NCBI GenBank assembly: GCA_029560875.1
Contig: JAKQKB010000202.1
Location: 48,838-112,837, forward strand
Source of the DNA: Bacteroidota bacterium
Lineage (GTDB): Bacteria > Bacteroidota > Bacteroidia > Bacteroidales > Tenuifilaceae
DNA: 64,000 nt
Direction of reading: 5' to 3'
Numbering within the stretch: position 1 is the stretch's first letter; each line of letters opens with the position of its first letter. Below, in pieces: positions 56,201 through 63,884 of the stretch. The position numbers and the translations under genes are program-made. Below the pieces are notes generated by a model, which searched no databases, was not told the DNA's origin, and was given only the letters and a program-made list of their open reading frames with translations.

Positions 56201-56688
56201 TCACCTTTTTTTAAGTATAGACTGTTTTTTTGAAGTTTGTCAATTGTAACAACTTTCTCAAAAATAGCATCGGGATAAGTAATAATTATAGCCTGTTTGT
56301 TTGGGTTATCCCTTAGTATAGGCAGCAGGTTAAGAACGTCAGTACGTTGAATAATTGCCTCGGACAGGGTTTGTCCGTACTGAACCGAGCGTTTAAAAGA
56401 TGAAGGGAAAAAATACGAAACGCCTTCGGGCAGAATTCCCGATAAGTCGTTGAATAGGTATGCCGCTTCCTCCTTATCGTTAACAATTATAACATTAGGA
56501 GTGCTTAGCGATTGCAAAACGTTTGCAGCAACAAATGAAACCGAAGAACCAGAGAGCCCCTTCAAATAAATACTTACAGGCTTATTTTCGAGCAAGGTAC
56601 ATAGTTCCTTGCTTTTAGGGCTACTGTAAATGTTTTGAAATATGTTTTTAATATCTAGCAACGCGTATCGATTTTGAGCAACTCGCAA
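53293..56688 (-). CDS. mfd: Transcription-repair coupling factor
   Basis: A 1131-residue protein of normal Mfd size. The order is UvrB-like N-terminal domains, a RNA-polymerase-interacting domain (GDYVVHIDHGIGVFGG), a RecG-like translocase with Walker A GDVGFGKTE and DEEQ box, the TRG-type C-terminal region and the D7 end domain. It removes stalled RNA polymerase and recruits UvrA. No ATG serves as start; TTG at 56688 is used, with a second TTG at 56661 possible. It stands alone between terminators. Confidence 0.95.
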   Translation of the reverse strand: MRVAQNRYALLDIKNIFQNIYSSPKSKELCTLLENKPVSIYLKGLSGSSVSFVAANVLQSLSTPNVIIVNDKEEAAYLFNDLSGILPEGVSYFFPSSFKRSVQYGQTLSEAIIQRTDVLNLLPILRDNPNKQAIIITYPDAIFEKVVTIDKLQKNSLYLKKGEEISPDFINDILHEYGFERVDFVYEPGQFSIRGSIVDIFSFSSANPYRLDFFGDEVETIRTFDVEDQLSKELLESIAIVPNLQEKIEDDEQKNLITDVLPENTIVWLKNPEIIIGRLNELFSIISQESQNNAQDLSRIYASGKDFMDSLKGKSTVEFGVKPLFRSNQIVEFSTSPQPPFNKNFELLADNLNENTLKGYTTYILADNPTQLERLENILHTINKELVYTSTSGTIHEGFVDHNLRICFYTDHQIFDRYHKYKLKHEFSRRDAITMQELINLQPGDYVVHIDHGIGVFGGLVSTIVNGKKQEAIRLTYQDNDTLLVNIHNLHKISKYRGKDAESPKIYKLGSGAWQKLKQNTKRKIKDIAKDLIALYAKRKTQAGFQFSPDSYLQQELEASFIYEDTPDQVKATAAVKEDMELDRPMDRLVCGDVGFGKTEVAVRAAFKAVADSKQVAVLVPTTILALQHYRTFSNRLKNLPCNIEFVSRMKTAAQQREIHQKITEGKIDILIGTHSLLKDSIKFKDLGLLVVDEEQKFGVAAKEKLKQLKLNVDTLTLTATPIPRTLQFSLMGARDLSIINTPPPNRHPILTELHTFNTDIIKEAIEYEVSRGGQVFFVHNRVQNIAEVQIMIHKICPKVKTAVAHGQMEPAKLEKIMLDFINGDYDVLVSTSIIESGLDISNANTIIINNAQMFGLSDLHQLRGRVGRSNKKAFCYLLAPPLETLTNDARRRLKAIEEFSELGSGFSIAMQDLDIRGAGNLLGGEQSGFIADIGFETYQRILDEALEELRETEFKDLYKSDPTHEHPKEWKPGTTDCHIETDMEILLPDSYVSNTAERIKLYRELDNISKSEELDKFKTELRDRFGTLPAQVEDLLSIVQLRWLAVSLGFEKIILKNEMLFGYFISNQLSSYYRSSIFMQIMQYIQRNPSRYKIKEGKEKLSLTITNIKNIDEAIYQMQQINNSLRLTES

Positions 56689-56708
56689 AATTAATCAAAT
56701 AATAAAAC

Positions 56709-56730
56709 ACCCCGACAAAATAGTCGGGGT
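56709..56730 (-). terminator. Terminator of fbp
   Basis: ACCCCGAC (56709-56716) pairs with GTCGGGGT (56723-56730) around a 6-nt loop; TGTTTTATT follows on the minus strand. Confidence 0.75.
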
Positions 56731-56776
56731 AGTTTTAGGTTAAGGGTTTTTATAAGGGATGGGTTGTTAGTTTTTT

Positions 56777-57790
56777 CTATTCATATTTTTTAATACACTC
56801 TTCAACTTTAGTTACCATATTGGCTGAGCCAACATAGAACGGTACTCGTTGATGTAACGATTCTGGCTTAATGTCAAGAATTCTTTGTTCGCCATCAAAA
56901 GCTTTCCCACCAGCTTGTTCGGCAAGGAATGCTATTGGGTTGCACTCGTATATTAACCGAAGTTTCCCCTTTGGTGCCGAGGCTGTAGGAGGGTAAAGGA
57001 AAATTCCACCTTTCAATAGATTTCGATGAAAATCGGATACCAACGAGCCAATATATCGGGCAGAGTATGGTCTGTGGGTTTCTTTATCTTCGTGTTTACA
57101 GTAATCTATGTAATCCTTTACGCCTTGAGGGAAACGGCTGTAATTCCCTTCGTTGATTGAATAAATGCTTCCGTCCAGAGGCGTATTGATGCTGTAGTTT
57201 GATAAGCAGAATTCTCCAATAGAAGGGTCTAATGTGAATCCGTGAACGCCACGTCCTGTTGTGTAAACAAGCATGGTGGACGAACCGTAAATTACGTATC
57301 CAGCAGCAACCTGTTTGTTGCCAGGTTGAAGAAAATCCTCCATTGTAGCCTTCTCTCCACGAGGGCTAATACGCCTGTACACACTAAAAATGGTTCCAAT
57401 CGAAACGTTTACATCAATATTTGAAGACCCGTCAAGCGGATCCATGCAGAATATATAGTTTCCGTCTTTGGATAAATCATCATCCCACGTAATAATCTCT
57501 TGATCTTCCTCCGATGCTACTCCACAGCACTCTCGGCTATTTTTTAAAGCTTGAATTAACTGCCAGTTCGAGAATAAATCTAACTTTTTTTGGTCTTCAC
57601 CTTGCACATTAACATTGCCTGCTTCTCCAAGAATATCAACCAAACCAGCCTTGTTAACTTTTTTGTTGATTAGTTTAGCTGCAACGCCAACATGGTAAAG
57701 CAAACGGGTAAACTCACCTGTTGCGTAAGGAATATCGGCCTGTCGTTCAATTAAGAACTGAGTAAGAGTTTTTACGTTATATCCTTGCAT
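56777..57790 (-). CDS. fbp: Class 1 fructose-1,6-bisphosphatase
   Basis: A 337-residue enzyme with the metal-binding block [23 protein letters not shown] (active-site DPLDGSSN) and SEEDQE upstream. The C-terminal [20 protein letters not shown] is typical. It hydrolyses fructose-1,6-bisphosphate to fructose-6-phosphate in gluconeogenesis. Own terminator; no neighbouring pathway genes. Confidence 0.95.
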   Translation of the reverse strand: MQGYNVKTLTQFLIERQADIPYATGEFTRLLYHVGVAAKLINKKVNKAGLVDILGEAGNVNVQGEDQKKLDLFSNWQLIQALKNSRECCGVASEEDQEIITWDDDLSKDGNYIFCMDPLDGSSNIDVNVSIGTIFSVYRRISPRGEKATMEDFLQPGNKQVAAGYVIYGSSTMLVYTTGRGVHGFTLDPSIGEFCLSNYSINTPLDGSIYSINEGNYSRFPQGVKDYIDYCKHEDKETHRPYSARYIGSLVSDFHRNLLKGGIFLYPPTASAPKGKLRLIYECNPIAFLAEQAGGKAFDGEQRILDIKPESLHQRVPFYVGSANMVTKVEECIKKYE

Positions 57791-57946
57791 AAACCGAGCT
57801 AAATTTCTGGTTCAATTCTGCGGCTAAAGGTAGCCATTTTGTCTAAATCCAAAAAATAAAGTCAGCAAAAATTCCAAATTTAAAACGTTTGCGCTTGTGT
57901 TTGGTGTTTGTGTCTAATTTGTTTTTAAAAGAATTCCTTAGAGTAT

Positions 57947-57976
57947 TGTAGGGTTCAAAACAATGATTTAAGTTTG
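57947..57976 (+). promoter_or_regulatory. Bacteroidota-type promoter of aspartate kinase
   Basis: TTG (57947-57949) and TAAGTTTG (57969-57976) are 19 nt apart. The ATG at 57994 follows after a short leader. Confidence 0.6.
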
Positions 57977-57993
57977 AAGTAAATTTTTGAAGA

Positions 57994-59283
57994 ATGAACA
58001 ATTCAGTAATCCGTGTTTTTAAGTTTGGTGGTGCCTCTGTAAAATCGGCCGAGGGAATTAAAAATTTAGCAACCATTGTGAAAAAGTTTTCTCAGGATAA
58101 GGTTGTGGTTGTGGTGTCGGCAATGGGAAAAACTACAAATGCGTTAGAGCGAATTCTTGCTGCTTACTTGAACTCCGATAGTTCAATCAATTCTGAGATT
58201 GATGTCTTAAAAAACTATCACTATAGTGTAGTTCAGGAGTTGGTGGGTGCAGATAGAGGTCACTTTATGTATGCTGAACTGGACAGACTTTTTGCAGAAC
58301 TAACTGGTAGGTTTGAACAGAAACCTACTGAGGGTTACGATTTTTGCTACGACCAAATTGTGTCCTTTGGCGAATTGCTCGCCACTAAAATTGTAAGTAT
58401 ATACCTTAATAATATCAGTATTAATAATAGATGGATTGATGCAAGAACCTGTATCCTGTCCGATAATTCTTACCGTGAGGGTATTATCGATTTTACTACA
58501 TCTAAATACCTTTGCCAAAAGGCTTTCAATTTCGAAGGCGAAAATCTATACATCACCCAGGGCTTTATTGCAGGAACTGCAATGGGAACAACTACAACAC
58601 TCGGTCGTGAGGGCTCAGACTATACTGCTGCAATTCTTGCAAATTTGCTCGATGCAAAGGATGTTACCATTTGGAAAGATGTTGAGGGCGTGCTGAATGC
58701 CGACCCTAAAATCTTTGCAAACACCTGTAAACTCGATTTTGTATCGTACCAAGAGGCAATAGAGTTGGCTTATTGTGGAGCGCAAATCATCCACCCAAAA
58801 ACTATCAAACCAATACAGAATAAAAAGATTCCGCTTTTTGTAAAATCGTTTATAAATCCCGACGCAGTTGGGACTCAAATTGCCCATTCCGATTCTCAAC
58901 TAAAATTACCACCTGTGCTGGTGCTTAAGCAAAATCAAGTTCTAATATCTTTAACTCCGCATGATTTTTCGTTTGTGATTGAGGATAGTTTAAGCAAGAT
59001 TTTTGCAATTTTATACAAACACCGAGTTAAGGTAAATCTTGTGCAGAACTCGGCTATCAGTTTTTCAATATGTGTTGATGAGGAAAAGCATCGCTTACCA
59101 AAAGCAATAGAAGAGCTACAGGTTGATTTTGCCGTTCGCTATAACAGTAATCTGGAACTTTTAACCATTAGGCATTACACAAAACAAGCGATTGATGAGC
59201 AGGTCGGCGATAAGGTTGTTTATCTGCAGCAGCGAACCCGAAGCACATCACGTTTTATAATGAATGCTAGGACTTTGGCTTAA
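57994..59283 (+). CDS. lysC: Aspartate kinase
   Basis: A 429-residue monofunctional aspartokinase. It starts with the K-FGG-S phosphate site FKFGGASVK (K10), then SAMGKTTNAL, the GREGSDYTAAILAN block, WKDVEGVLNADP, and a GAQIIHPKTIKP aspartate-binding stretch. The C-terminal ~140 residues are ACT-like regulatory domains. It makes aspartyl phosphate for Lys/Thr/Met synthesis. The last 17 nt overlap the convergent lipoprotein gene. No dehydrogenase fusion, unlike ThrA. Confidence 0.9.
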   Translation: MNNSVIRVFKFGGASVKSAEGIKNLATIVKKFSQDKVVVVVSAMGKTTNALERILAAYLNSDSSINSEIDVLKNYHYSVVQELVGADRGHFMYAELDRLFAELTGRFEQKPTEGYDFCYDQIVSFGELLATKIVSIYLNNISINNRWIDARTCILSDNSYREGIIDFTTSKYLCQKAFNFEGENLYITQGFIAGTAMGTTTTLGREGSDYTAAILANLLDAKDVTIWKDVEGVLNADPKIFANTCKLDFVSYQEAIELAYCGAQIIHPKTIKPIQNKKIPLFVKSFINPDAVGTQIAHSDSQLKLPPVLVLKQNQVLISLTPHDFSFVIEDSLSKIFAILYKHRVKVNLVQNSAISFSICVDEEKHRLPKAIEELQVDFAVRYNSNLELLTIRHYTKQAIDEQVGDKVVYLQQRTRSTSRFIMNARTLA

Positions 59284-59770
59284 CCACAAATAGTGCCTCA
59301 TGACCTAGAAATGTGTTTTGTTTGCTGTAGACCTCTATTCCTAGTGTGTAGTTAATTATTTGTTTTTGAAGATTCCCTGAGGAATCTATATACCACCGTT
59401 CGCGGAATTGAACTTTCGATACTCTATCCCTTGAGAAACCATTCTCTTGTTCAATTGCTTTTACATCGTCAGTACTCAAAATTTTATCACCCATAAACTC
59501 AATGGCAATAAATTGGCCGTTGTAAACACCATCTATTAGGTAGTTTACTAACGATTTTTGGTCTAAGTACTGCAAGCATTCTGCTTCCCATATATCTGAG
59601 GTATCAATGTTTCTAAGTATTACATCGTATACTATTGTGTCAGCAATCACCGTGATATTTCCAGATATTGATTGTTGGTCAGAGGTTTCTTTTGGTTTAT
59701 TTGATTTTGAGCAGCCAAAAATGAACGATGCAATTATCAGAGTTGCAAATAAATTTCTAGTCCTTAACAT
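59267..59770 (-). CDS. Lipoprotein of unknown function
   Basis: A 167-residue lipoprotein with lipobox IFGC (Cys at about 20). The mature part has strand-rich segments (VIADTIVYDVILRN, KVQFRERWYID, NYTLGIEVYSKQN) and no motif I can place. It is 70 nt downstream of the PhnD-YceI gene on the same strand, so the two may be co-transcribed. Convergent 17-nt overlap with aspartate kinase. Confidence 0.65.
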   Translation of the reverse strand: MLRTRNLFATLIIASFIFGCSKSNKPKETSDQQSISGNITVIADTIVYDVILRNIDTSDIWEAECLQYLDQKSLVNYLIDGVYNGQFIAIEFMGDKILSTDDVKAIEQENGFSRDRVSKVQFRERWYIDSSGNLQKQIINYTLGIEVYSKQNTFLGHEALFVVKPKS

Positions 59771-59840
59771 ATCCTTCTATTTTAATAAAGGCCAAGTTAG
59801 GAAAGATTTATTATCTCTACAAGAGGAATTGCGCTTGAAA

Positions 59841-61076
59841 TTAACTAGCCTTTGGCTCAGTTTGTATGTAAAGGTCGAAATGTATTAGGATTTCATCGTG
59901 AACCTTAATTAATCCAAGCGCAGCTACGGGTGCCTGAATTCCAAAATCGGACATTAGGAGTTGCTTTGTACCAATAAATCGGAATAAATTATTGTCAGAT
60001 TTATCCCACGACACCATTATTTCATCGAAACGGCACTTACCGTTCAGCGTAATTGCAACGTTGGCTTTAAACTTCCCGCTATTCGATGATGATATTTTGC
60101 TATTTGACATGGGTACAACATTAAGTAGTTCAACCTCAATGTATGGACTTTTATTCGCTTGGAGTGTGCTGTAGAAATCTTTGTTGAGCAAAGGATTTTT
60201 GCAGTCGAACGATTTGATTTTTAACCGTAGGGTTGCGTTGGATACGTTGAAAGTTTGTTTGGTAATGTCGGTATCAACTAGTATGTAACCATCAGTAAAA
60301 TTATCGAAAGTAGAACATTCAAACTTGTTGATATTGCTTAACTTCTCAGGATTGTACTTTGCAATATAGTCGTAAATAAGACTATTTACTGATGCCCCAG
60401 CAACAATACGTCGACTAACCAATTCAATGGAGTAATCGTGGGCGTGCGAAAAGTAAGTTTCCGAGAAGAATACATCTTTGGTAGTGTTCAAATCCTTCAA
60501 TCTCTTTAAAGGGTAAAGCATGCCTGTGTTCGAAAGCGAATCGGAGAAAACGAACTTTTTATTCTTTAAATCGCCAAACCCTTTTATTTCAGATTCCTTA
60601 TGCGCTATTAGGTACGCCTGATAATACCGATTACCGTTTCGTACTGGAATAACTAGTAGCGAAAGGGCGTCGTTATCAGTTCCATGAACATAGGCTCCAG
60701 AACAGATAAATGCCAAGTCAATCTCATTTTTTTTGAGAAGAGTATTTACTTCCTTGTAGGTTTTACGTTGAATTAGTTCAACCTTTCGGTTAAGTTTTTC
60801 CTCAATATACTTTAGGATGTTGTTGTACTGAATAAATGTTTCCTGAGGCGAGATAATTGATGCTATGGCTACTTTAATAGATTTTGATGTATCCAATTCA
60901 ACACTTTTAGTTTCAGATGTTGAATCATTAAAATCAATCCAAACATGCTTCGAATCTCTTTCCTTACCCAGATTGCATGATGATATAAGTACCGAGGCCA
61001 AAAGAATAACAACCAGAGAAAGCTCTTTTCTTGGGTTAAATTTGACTTTTTTGAATAGGGAAATTTTAGATATCAT
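59841..61076 (-). CDS. Lipoprotein with PhnD-like and YceI-like domains fused
   Basis: A 411-residue lipoprotein (lipobox LISSC, Cys34). Residues about 67-245 are a periplasmic binding protein of the PhnD (phosphonate/phosphite) type: VAIASIISPQETFIQYNNI, AFICSGAYV, FSDSLSNTGM and AGASVNSLIYDYI. The PhnD fold then stops short of its usual C-terminal lobe return. From about 249 a YceI-like unit begins (INKFECST), with DCKNPLLNKDFYSTL, SPYIEVEL and the ending LMSDFGIQAPVAALGLIKVHDE (shown in part), matching Bacteroidota YceI proteins that bind isoprenoid-like lipids. A fusion of a truncated solute receptor with a lipocalin-like domain is unusual. Reading frame is continuous. Function unknown. 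Confidence 0.8.
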   Translation of the reverse strand: MISKISLFKKVKFNPRKELSLVVILLASVLISSCNLGKERDSKHVWIDFNDSTSETKSVELDTSKSIKVAIASIISPQETFIQYNNILKYIEEKLNRKVELIQRKTYKEVNTLLKKNEIDLAFICSGAYVHGTDNDALSLLVIPVRNGNRYYQAYLIAHKESEIKGFGDLKNKKFVFSDSLSNTGMLYPLKRLKDLNTTKDVFFSETYFSHAHDYSIELVSRRIVAGASVNSLIYDYIAKYNPEKLSNINKFECSTFDNFTDGYILVDTDITKQTFNVSNATLRLKIKSFDCKNPLLNKDFYSTLQANKSPYIEVELLNVVPMSNSKISSSNSGKFKANVAITLNGKCRFDEIMVSWDKSDNNLFRFIGTKQLLMSDFGIQAPVAALGLIKVHDEILIHFDLYIQTEPKAS

Positions 61077-61084
61077 TCTGACAT

Positions 61085-61112
61085 GTTGATATTATAACAA
61101 AACGATATCAAC
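61085..61112. repeat. 8-bp inverted repeat before the PhnD-YceI gene
   Basis: GTTGATAT (61085-61092) and ATATCAAC (61105-61112) are perfect inverted copies separated by 12 bases, 9-36 nt upstream of the ATG at 61076. No T-tract follows, so an operator for a dimeric regulator, or an mRNA hairpin, is more likely than a terminator. Confidence 0.5.
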
Positions 61113-61170
61113 AGCAAAATGTTTCGAACCTTCTTTTATAATATGTTAAATTGATTTATAAATGAGGTAG

Positions 61171-62520
61171 TTATACGTTAAATGCAAGTGCTTTCCCTTT
61201 GCTCGATTCATTGAAACGGCCACTTTCATAAACTATCTTACCATTTACCATGGTAATTTGCACCGAGGCGCTTAGAGTTTCGCCCTCCAATGGCGACCAT
61301 CCACATTTATAGAGCAAGGATTCCTTTGTAACGGTTTGCCTTGAATTTGGGTTAACTAAAACTATATCGGCAAAGTAACCCTCACGGATAAAGCCTCTTT
61401 TTTCAACTCGGTATAGAATTGCAGGTGCATGACACATTTTGTCCACAACGGTTTCCAGAGTAAAGTTACCTTTCTTAGAAAGTTCCATCATTGCCAATAA
61501 TGAGTGCTGCACCATTGGCCCACCCGATGCCGACTTAAAATATGTATTATTCTTTTCCTCCAATAGGTGAGGGGCGTGGTCGGTTGCAACAACATCGAGC
61601 AGGTTGTTTTTAAGACCATCGATAAGCGCTAGTCTATCCGTTTCGGTTTTTACGCTTGGATTCCACTTTATCCTCCATCCAAGTTTGTCGTAATCCTTGC
61701 TATTGAACCACAGATGATGAACACAAACCTCCCCGGTAATTTTTTTATCCTTCAATGGTAATTTATTATCTAGAAGCGATAACTCTTTTGCGGTGGATAG
61801 ATGTAGAATATGTAATCGAGAACCGTGTTTTTTTGCAAACTCAACGGCTAGGCTCGATGATAGGTAACAGGCCTCCTCACTTCTTATATCTGAATGATAC
61901 TTGAAGTCAACATTTTCACCGTACTTTTGCTTGTGCAGTTCAATGTTATTGCGAATTGTTGTTTCATCCTCGCAGTGCGTTGCTATTAAAGTGGGCGATA
62001 GTTTGAAAATTTTATCCAACGACTCTCTGCTATCAACCAGCATATTGCCAGTCGATGAGCCCATAAATATCTTTATTCCGCAAACCTTTTTTGGGTTGAG
62101 TTTTACAATTTCGTCAATGTTATCGTTTGTAGCACCAAGGTAGAATGAGTAGTTCGCCAGCGATTTTTCGGAGGCTACTTTGAATTTATCCTCAAGGAGT
62201 TCAATGGTGGTTGTTTGCGGATTGGTATTGGGCATCTCCATAAATGAGGTTACACCACCAGCAACTCCTGCTTTCGATTCTGTGTAGATATCTCCCTTGT
62301 GGGTTAAGCCTGGTTCGCGAAAATGAACCTGGTCGTCAATTACCCCTGGAAGAAGAAGCAGACCTTCTGCATCAATAATCCTTTCTGGCTTAAACCTCGT
62401 AACGGAGAAAGAATTTTCGTATGAGACATGTTCAATTAGACCATCATTAATTATAAGGTTACCTTTTTGCTGTCTGCCTTCATTAATGATTAGGGCATTG
62501 GTTATTGCTATTCTTCCCAT
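61171..62520 (-). CDS. pyrC: Dihydroorotase
   Basis: A 449-residue amidohydrolase. The metal site segment is IDDQVHFREPGLTHKGD: the first His of the usual HxH is Gln64 while H66 is kept, a variant I associate with Bacteroidota dihydroorotases. Other blocks are FMEMPNTNP, IFMGSSTGNML, ATHCEDE, LHILHLST and VVATDHAPHLLEEK. It closes carbamoyl aspartate to dihydroorotate in pyrimidine synthesis. It is followed by the PhnD-YceI gene after 94 nt, with no clear terminator between. Confidence 0.92.
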   Translation of the reverse strand: MGRIAITNALIINEGRQQKGNLIINDGLIEHVSYENSFSVTRFKPERIIDAEGLLLLPGVIDDQVHFREPGLTHKGDIYTESKAGVAGGVTSFMEMPNTNPQTTTIELLEDKFKVASEKSLANYSFYLGATNDNIDEIVKLNPKKVCGIKIFMGSSTGNMLVDSRESLDKIFKLSPTLIATHCEDETTIRNNIELHKQKYGENVDFKYHSDIRSEEACYLSSSLAVEFAKKHGSRLHILHLSTAKELSLLDNKLPLKDKKITGEVCVHHLWFNSKDYDKLGWRIKWNPSVKTETDRLALIDGLKNNLLDVVATDHAPHLLEEKNNTYFKSASGGPMVQHSLLAMMELSKKGNFTLETVVDKMCHAPAILYRVEKRGFIREGYFADIVLVNPNSRQTVTKESLLYKCGWSPLEGETLSASVQITMVNGKIVYESGRFNESSKGKALAFNV

Positions 62521-62553
62521 ATAACTTGATGTTTACTAATAAACCATCAACGA

Positions 62554-63303
62554 TTAGTTTTGTTTATGCATTTTCGGATACGATACAAATAGACTCTTTA
62601 ACTTCATATTGGCAACACCCCAAAGAGCCTCGTTAAATATACCACCGCTCATTTTCGATGCGCCAAGTTTTCTGTCGGTAAATATTATTGGCACTTCTAC
62701 AATCTTAAAGCCGAGTTTCCATGCTGTAAACTTCATCTCAATTTGAAATCCGTACCCAATCAGTTTAATTTTATCAAAGTTTATAGCCCTCAGGGTATTT
62801 GCCTTGTAGCACTTAAACCCTGCGGTTGTATCCATAATCTTCATCCCAGTAACTATCCTAACATATTTCGATGCAAAGTACGACATCAAAACCCTACCAA
62901 TAGGCCAATTTACAACATTAACACCTTTTATATACCTTGAGCCAATGGCTAAATCTGCACCATTTGCACAGGCTTCGTATAGTTGAACTAAATCATCTGG
63001 ATTGTGCGAGAAGTCTGCATCCATTTCAAATATATACTCGAAGCCATGCTCCAGAGCCCACCTAAAACCAGCAATATAGGCAGTCCCAAGCCCTTGCTTT
63101 CCGGCCCGTTCAACAATATATATTCTTTCAGGATATTTTAGTTGAAGGTCTTTTACAATCTGCGCAGTTCCATCGGGCGAGCCATCGTCAACAATAAGCA
63201 GGTTAAAATCGCCCGGTAACGACATAACCCTGTTAATCATTCTCTCAATATTCTCCTTCTCGTTGTAAGTTGGAATAATTACTAGTTTTTCTTTAATAGC
63301 CAT
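62554..63303 (-). CDS. Polyprenol-phosphate glycosyltransferase (DPM1 type, GT2)
   Basis: A 249-residue GT2 enzyme. It begins VIIPTYNEKENIERMI, with the nucleotide-sugar site VDDGSPDGTA and the metal motif FEMDADFSHNPDD. GSRYIKGVNV and DTTAGFKCYK match the dolichol-phosphate mannose synthase (DPM1) branch. It transfers a sugar from a nucleotide donor to a polyprenyl phosphate at the inner face of the membrane. It sits 33 nt upstream of pyrC, so the two may share an operon. Confidence 0.88.
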   Translation of the reverse strand: MAIKEKLVIIPTYNEKENIERMINRVMSLPGDFNLLIVDDGSPDGTAQIVKDLQLKYPERIYIVERAGKQGLGTAYIAGFRWALEHGFEYIFEMDADFSHNPDDLVQLYEACANGADLAIGSRYIKGVNVVNWPIGRVLMSYFASKYVRIVTGMKIMDTTAGFKCYKANTLRAINFDKIKLIGYGFQIEMKFTAWKLGFKIVEVPIIFTDRKLGASKMSGGIFNEALWGVANMKLKSLFVSYPKMHKQN

Positions 63304-63491
63304 TTTATAAAAAGTAATTAATGAATTTGTATATATAATAAGGTATGCGAAGATAAGGCTTTTCTGCCTATTTCAAGCACTCTGCAACATTTTTTAAGTT
63401 TTTTTAAATTATTTTCAAATTTGATTTTTCTGTGAATCAGTAAACTAGGATTGATGAAACACTTTTTAACACTTATTTATTCTCAACCCTC

Positions 63492-63522
63492 TTGCAAATC
63501 CAAAAAAGACCCTCTATATTTG
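63492..63522 (+). promoter_or_regulatory. rRNA promoter P1
   Basis: TTG (63492-63494) and TATATTTG (63515-63522) are 20 nt apart, the Bacteroidota consensus. Confidence 0.65.
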
Positions 63523-63602
63523 CACCCGCTTTGAAGGAATAGCGACGTTCTGCGGGAGGTTGAAGGGGCTGAAAAAAAGAAAGAATTTTTTTGGCAGAAG
63601 AG

Positions 63603-63632
63603 TTGGAGGAAAGGAAAAAGTTGCTACCTTTG
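63603..63632 (+). promoter_or_regulatory. rRNA promoter P2
   Basis: TTG (63603-63605) and TACCTTTG (63625-63632) are 19 nt apart. The region after each promoter has a related sequence (CTTTGAAGGAA and ATTCGAAGGAA), suggesting that the two promoter units are duplicates. Confidence 0.65.
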
Positions 63633-63790
63633 CGCTCCCGATTCGAAGGAACGGGGAGAAGGAAAGACTGGAAGAGGTAAAACACGCCGCCGGCGGAGGC
63701 CGGGGGTGAGAGATACAGGCGGACGATGAGTCCGCGCGTTCTTTGACGCGATGGTACCGAGAAGAAACAAGACAGGAAAGCAAGCGTATG

Positions 63791-63820
63791 CGGAGACGGA
63801 AGTCTCCGGGTATATTTTTT
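63791..63820 (+). other. Terminator-like hairpin in the rRNA leader
   Basis: CGGAGAC (63791-63797) pairs with GTCTCCG (63802-63808) around GGAA, then GGTATATTTTTTT. It looks like an intrinsic terminator placed about 65 nt before 16S; in an rRNA leader it would have to be passed by antitermination, or act as a processing stem. Confidence 0.55.
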
Positions 63821-63884
63821 TAGGAAAGATAGCGCAAATTAACCCTGGGCGAGAGAACAAAAACAGCATCAAAAGATCTTCGAT

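Larger units (their letters stand above)
63304..63884. other. rRNA operon promoter and leader region
   Basis: About 580 bases between the glycosyltransferase start and 16S rRNA. The first ~180 are AT-rich. Two promoters (63492-63522 and 63603-63632) follow, then a GC-rich leader with stem sequences (GCCGCCGGCGG near 63687, CGGAGAC/GTCTCCG at 63791-63808) and a TTCTTTGACG segment near 63739, which may be a boxA-like antitermination site. ORFs across this leader are spurious. Confidence 0.7.

Noticed and set aside
57843..58076. Minus-strand ORF of 77 codons between fbp and aspartate kinase
   Set aside because: It overlaps the aspartate kinase promoter and start region on the other strand and has no motif or promoter of its own.
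61171..62520. Dihydroorotase metal site with Gln64 in place of the first His as sign of inactivity
   Set aside because: The other metal and catalytic motifs are intact, and I believe this variant is common in Bacteroidota dihydroorotases.
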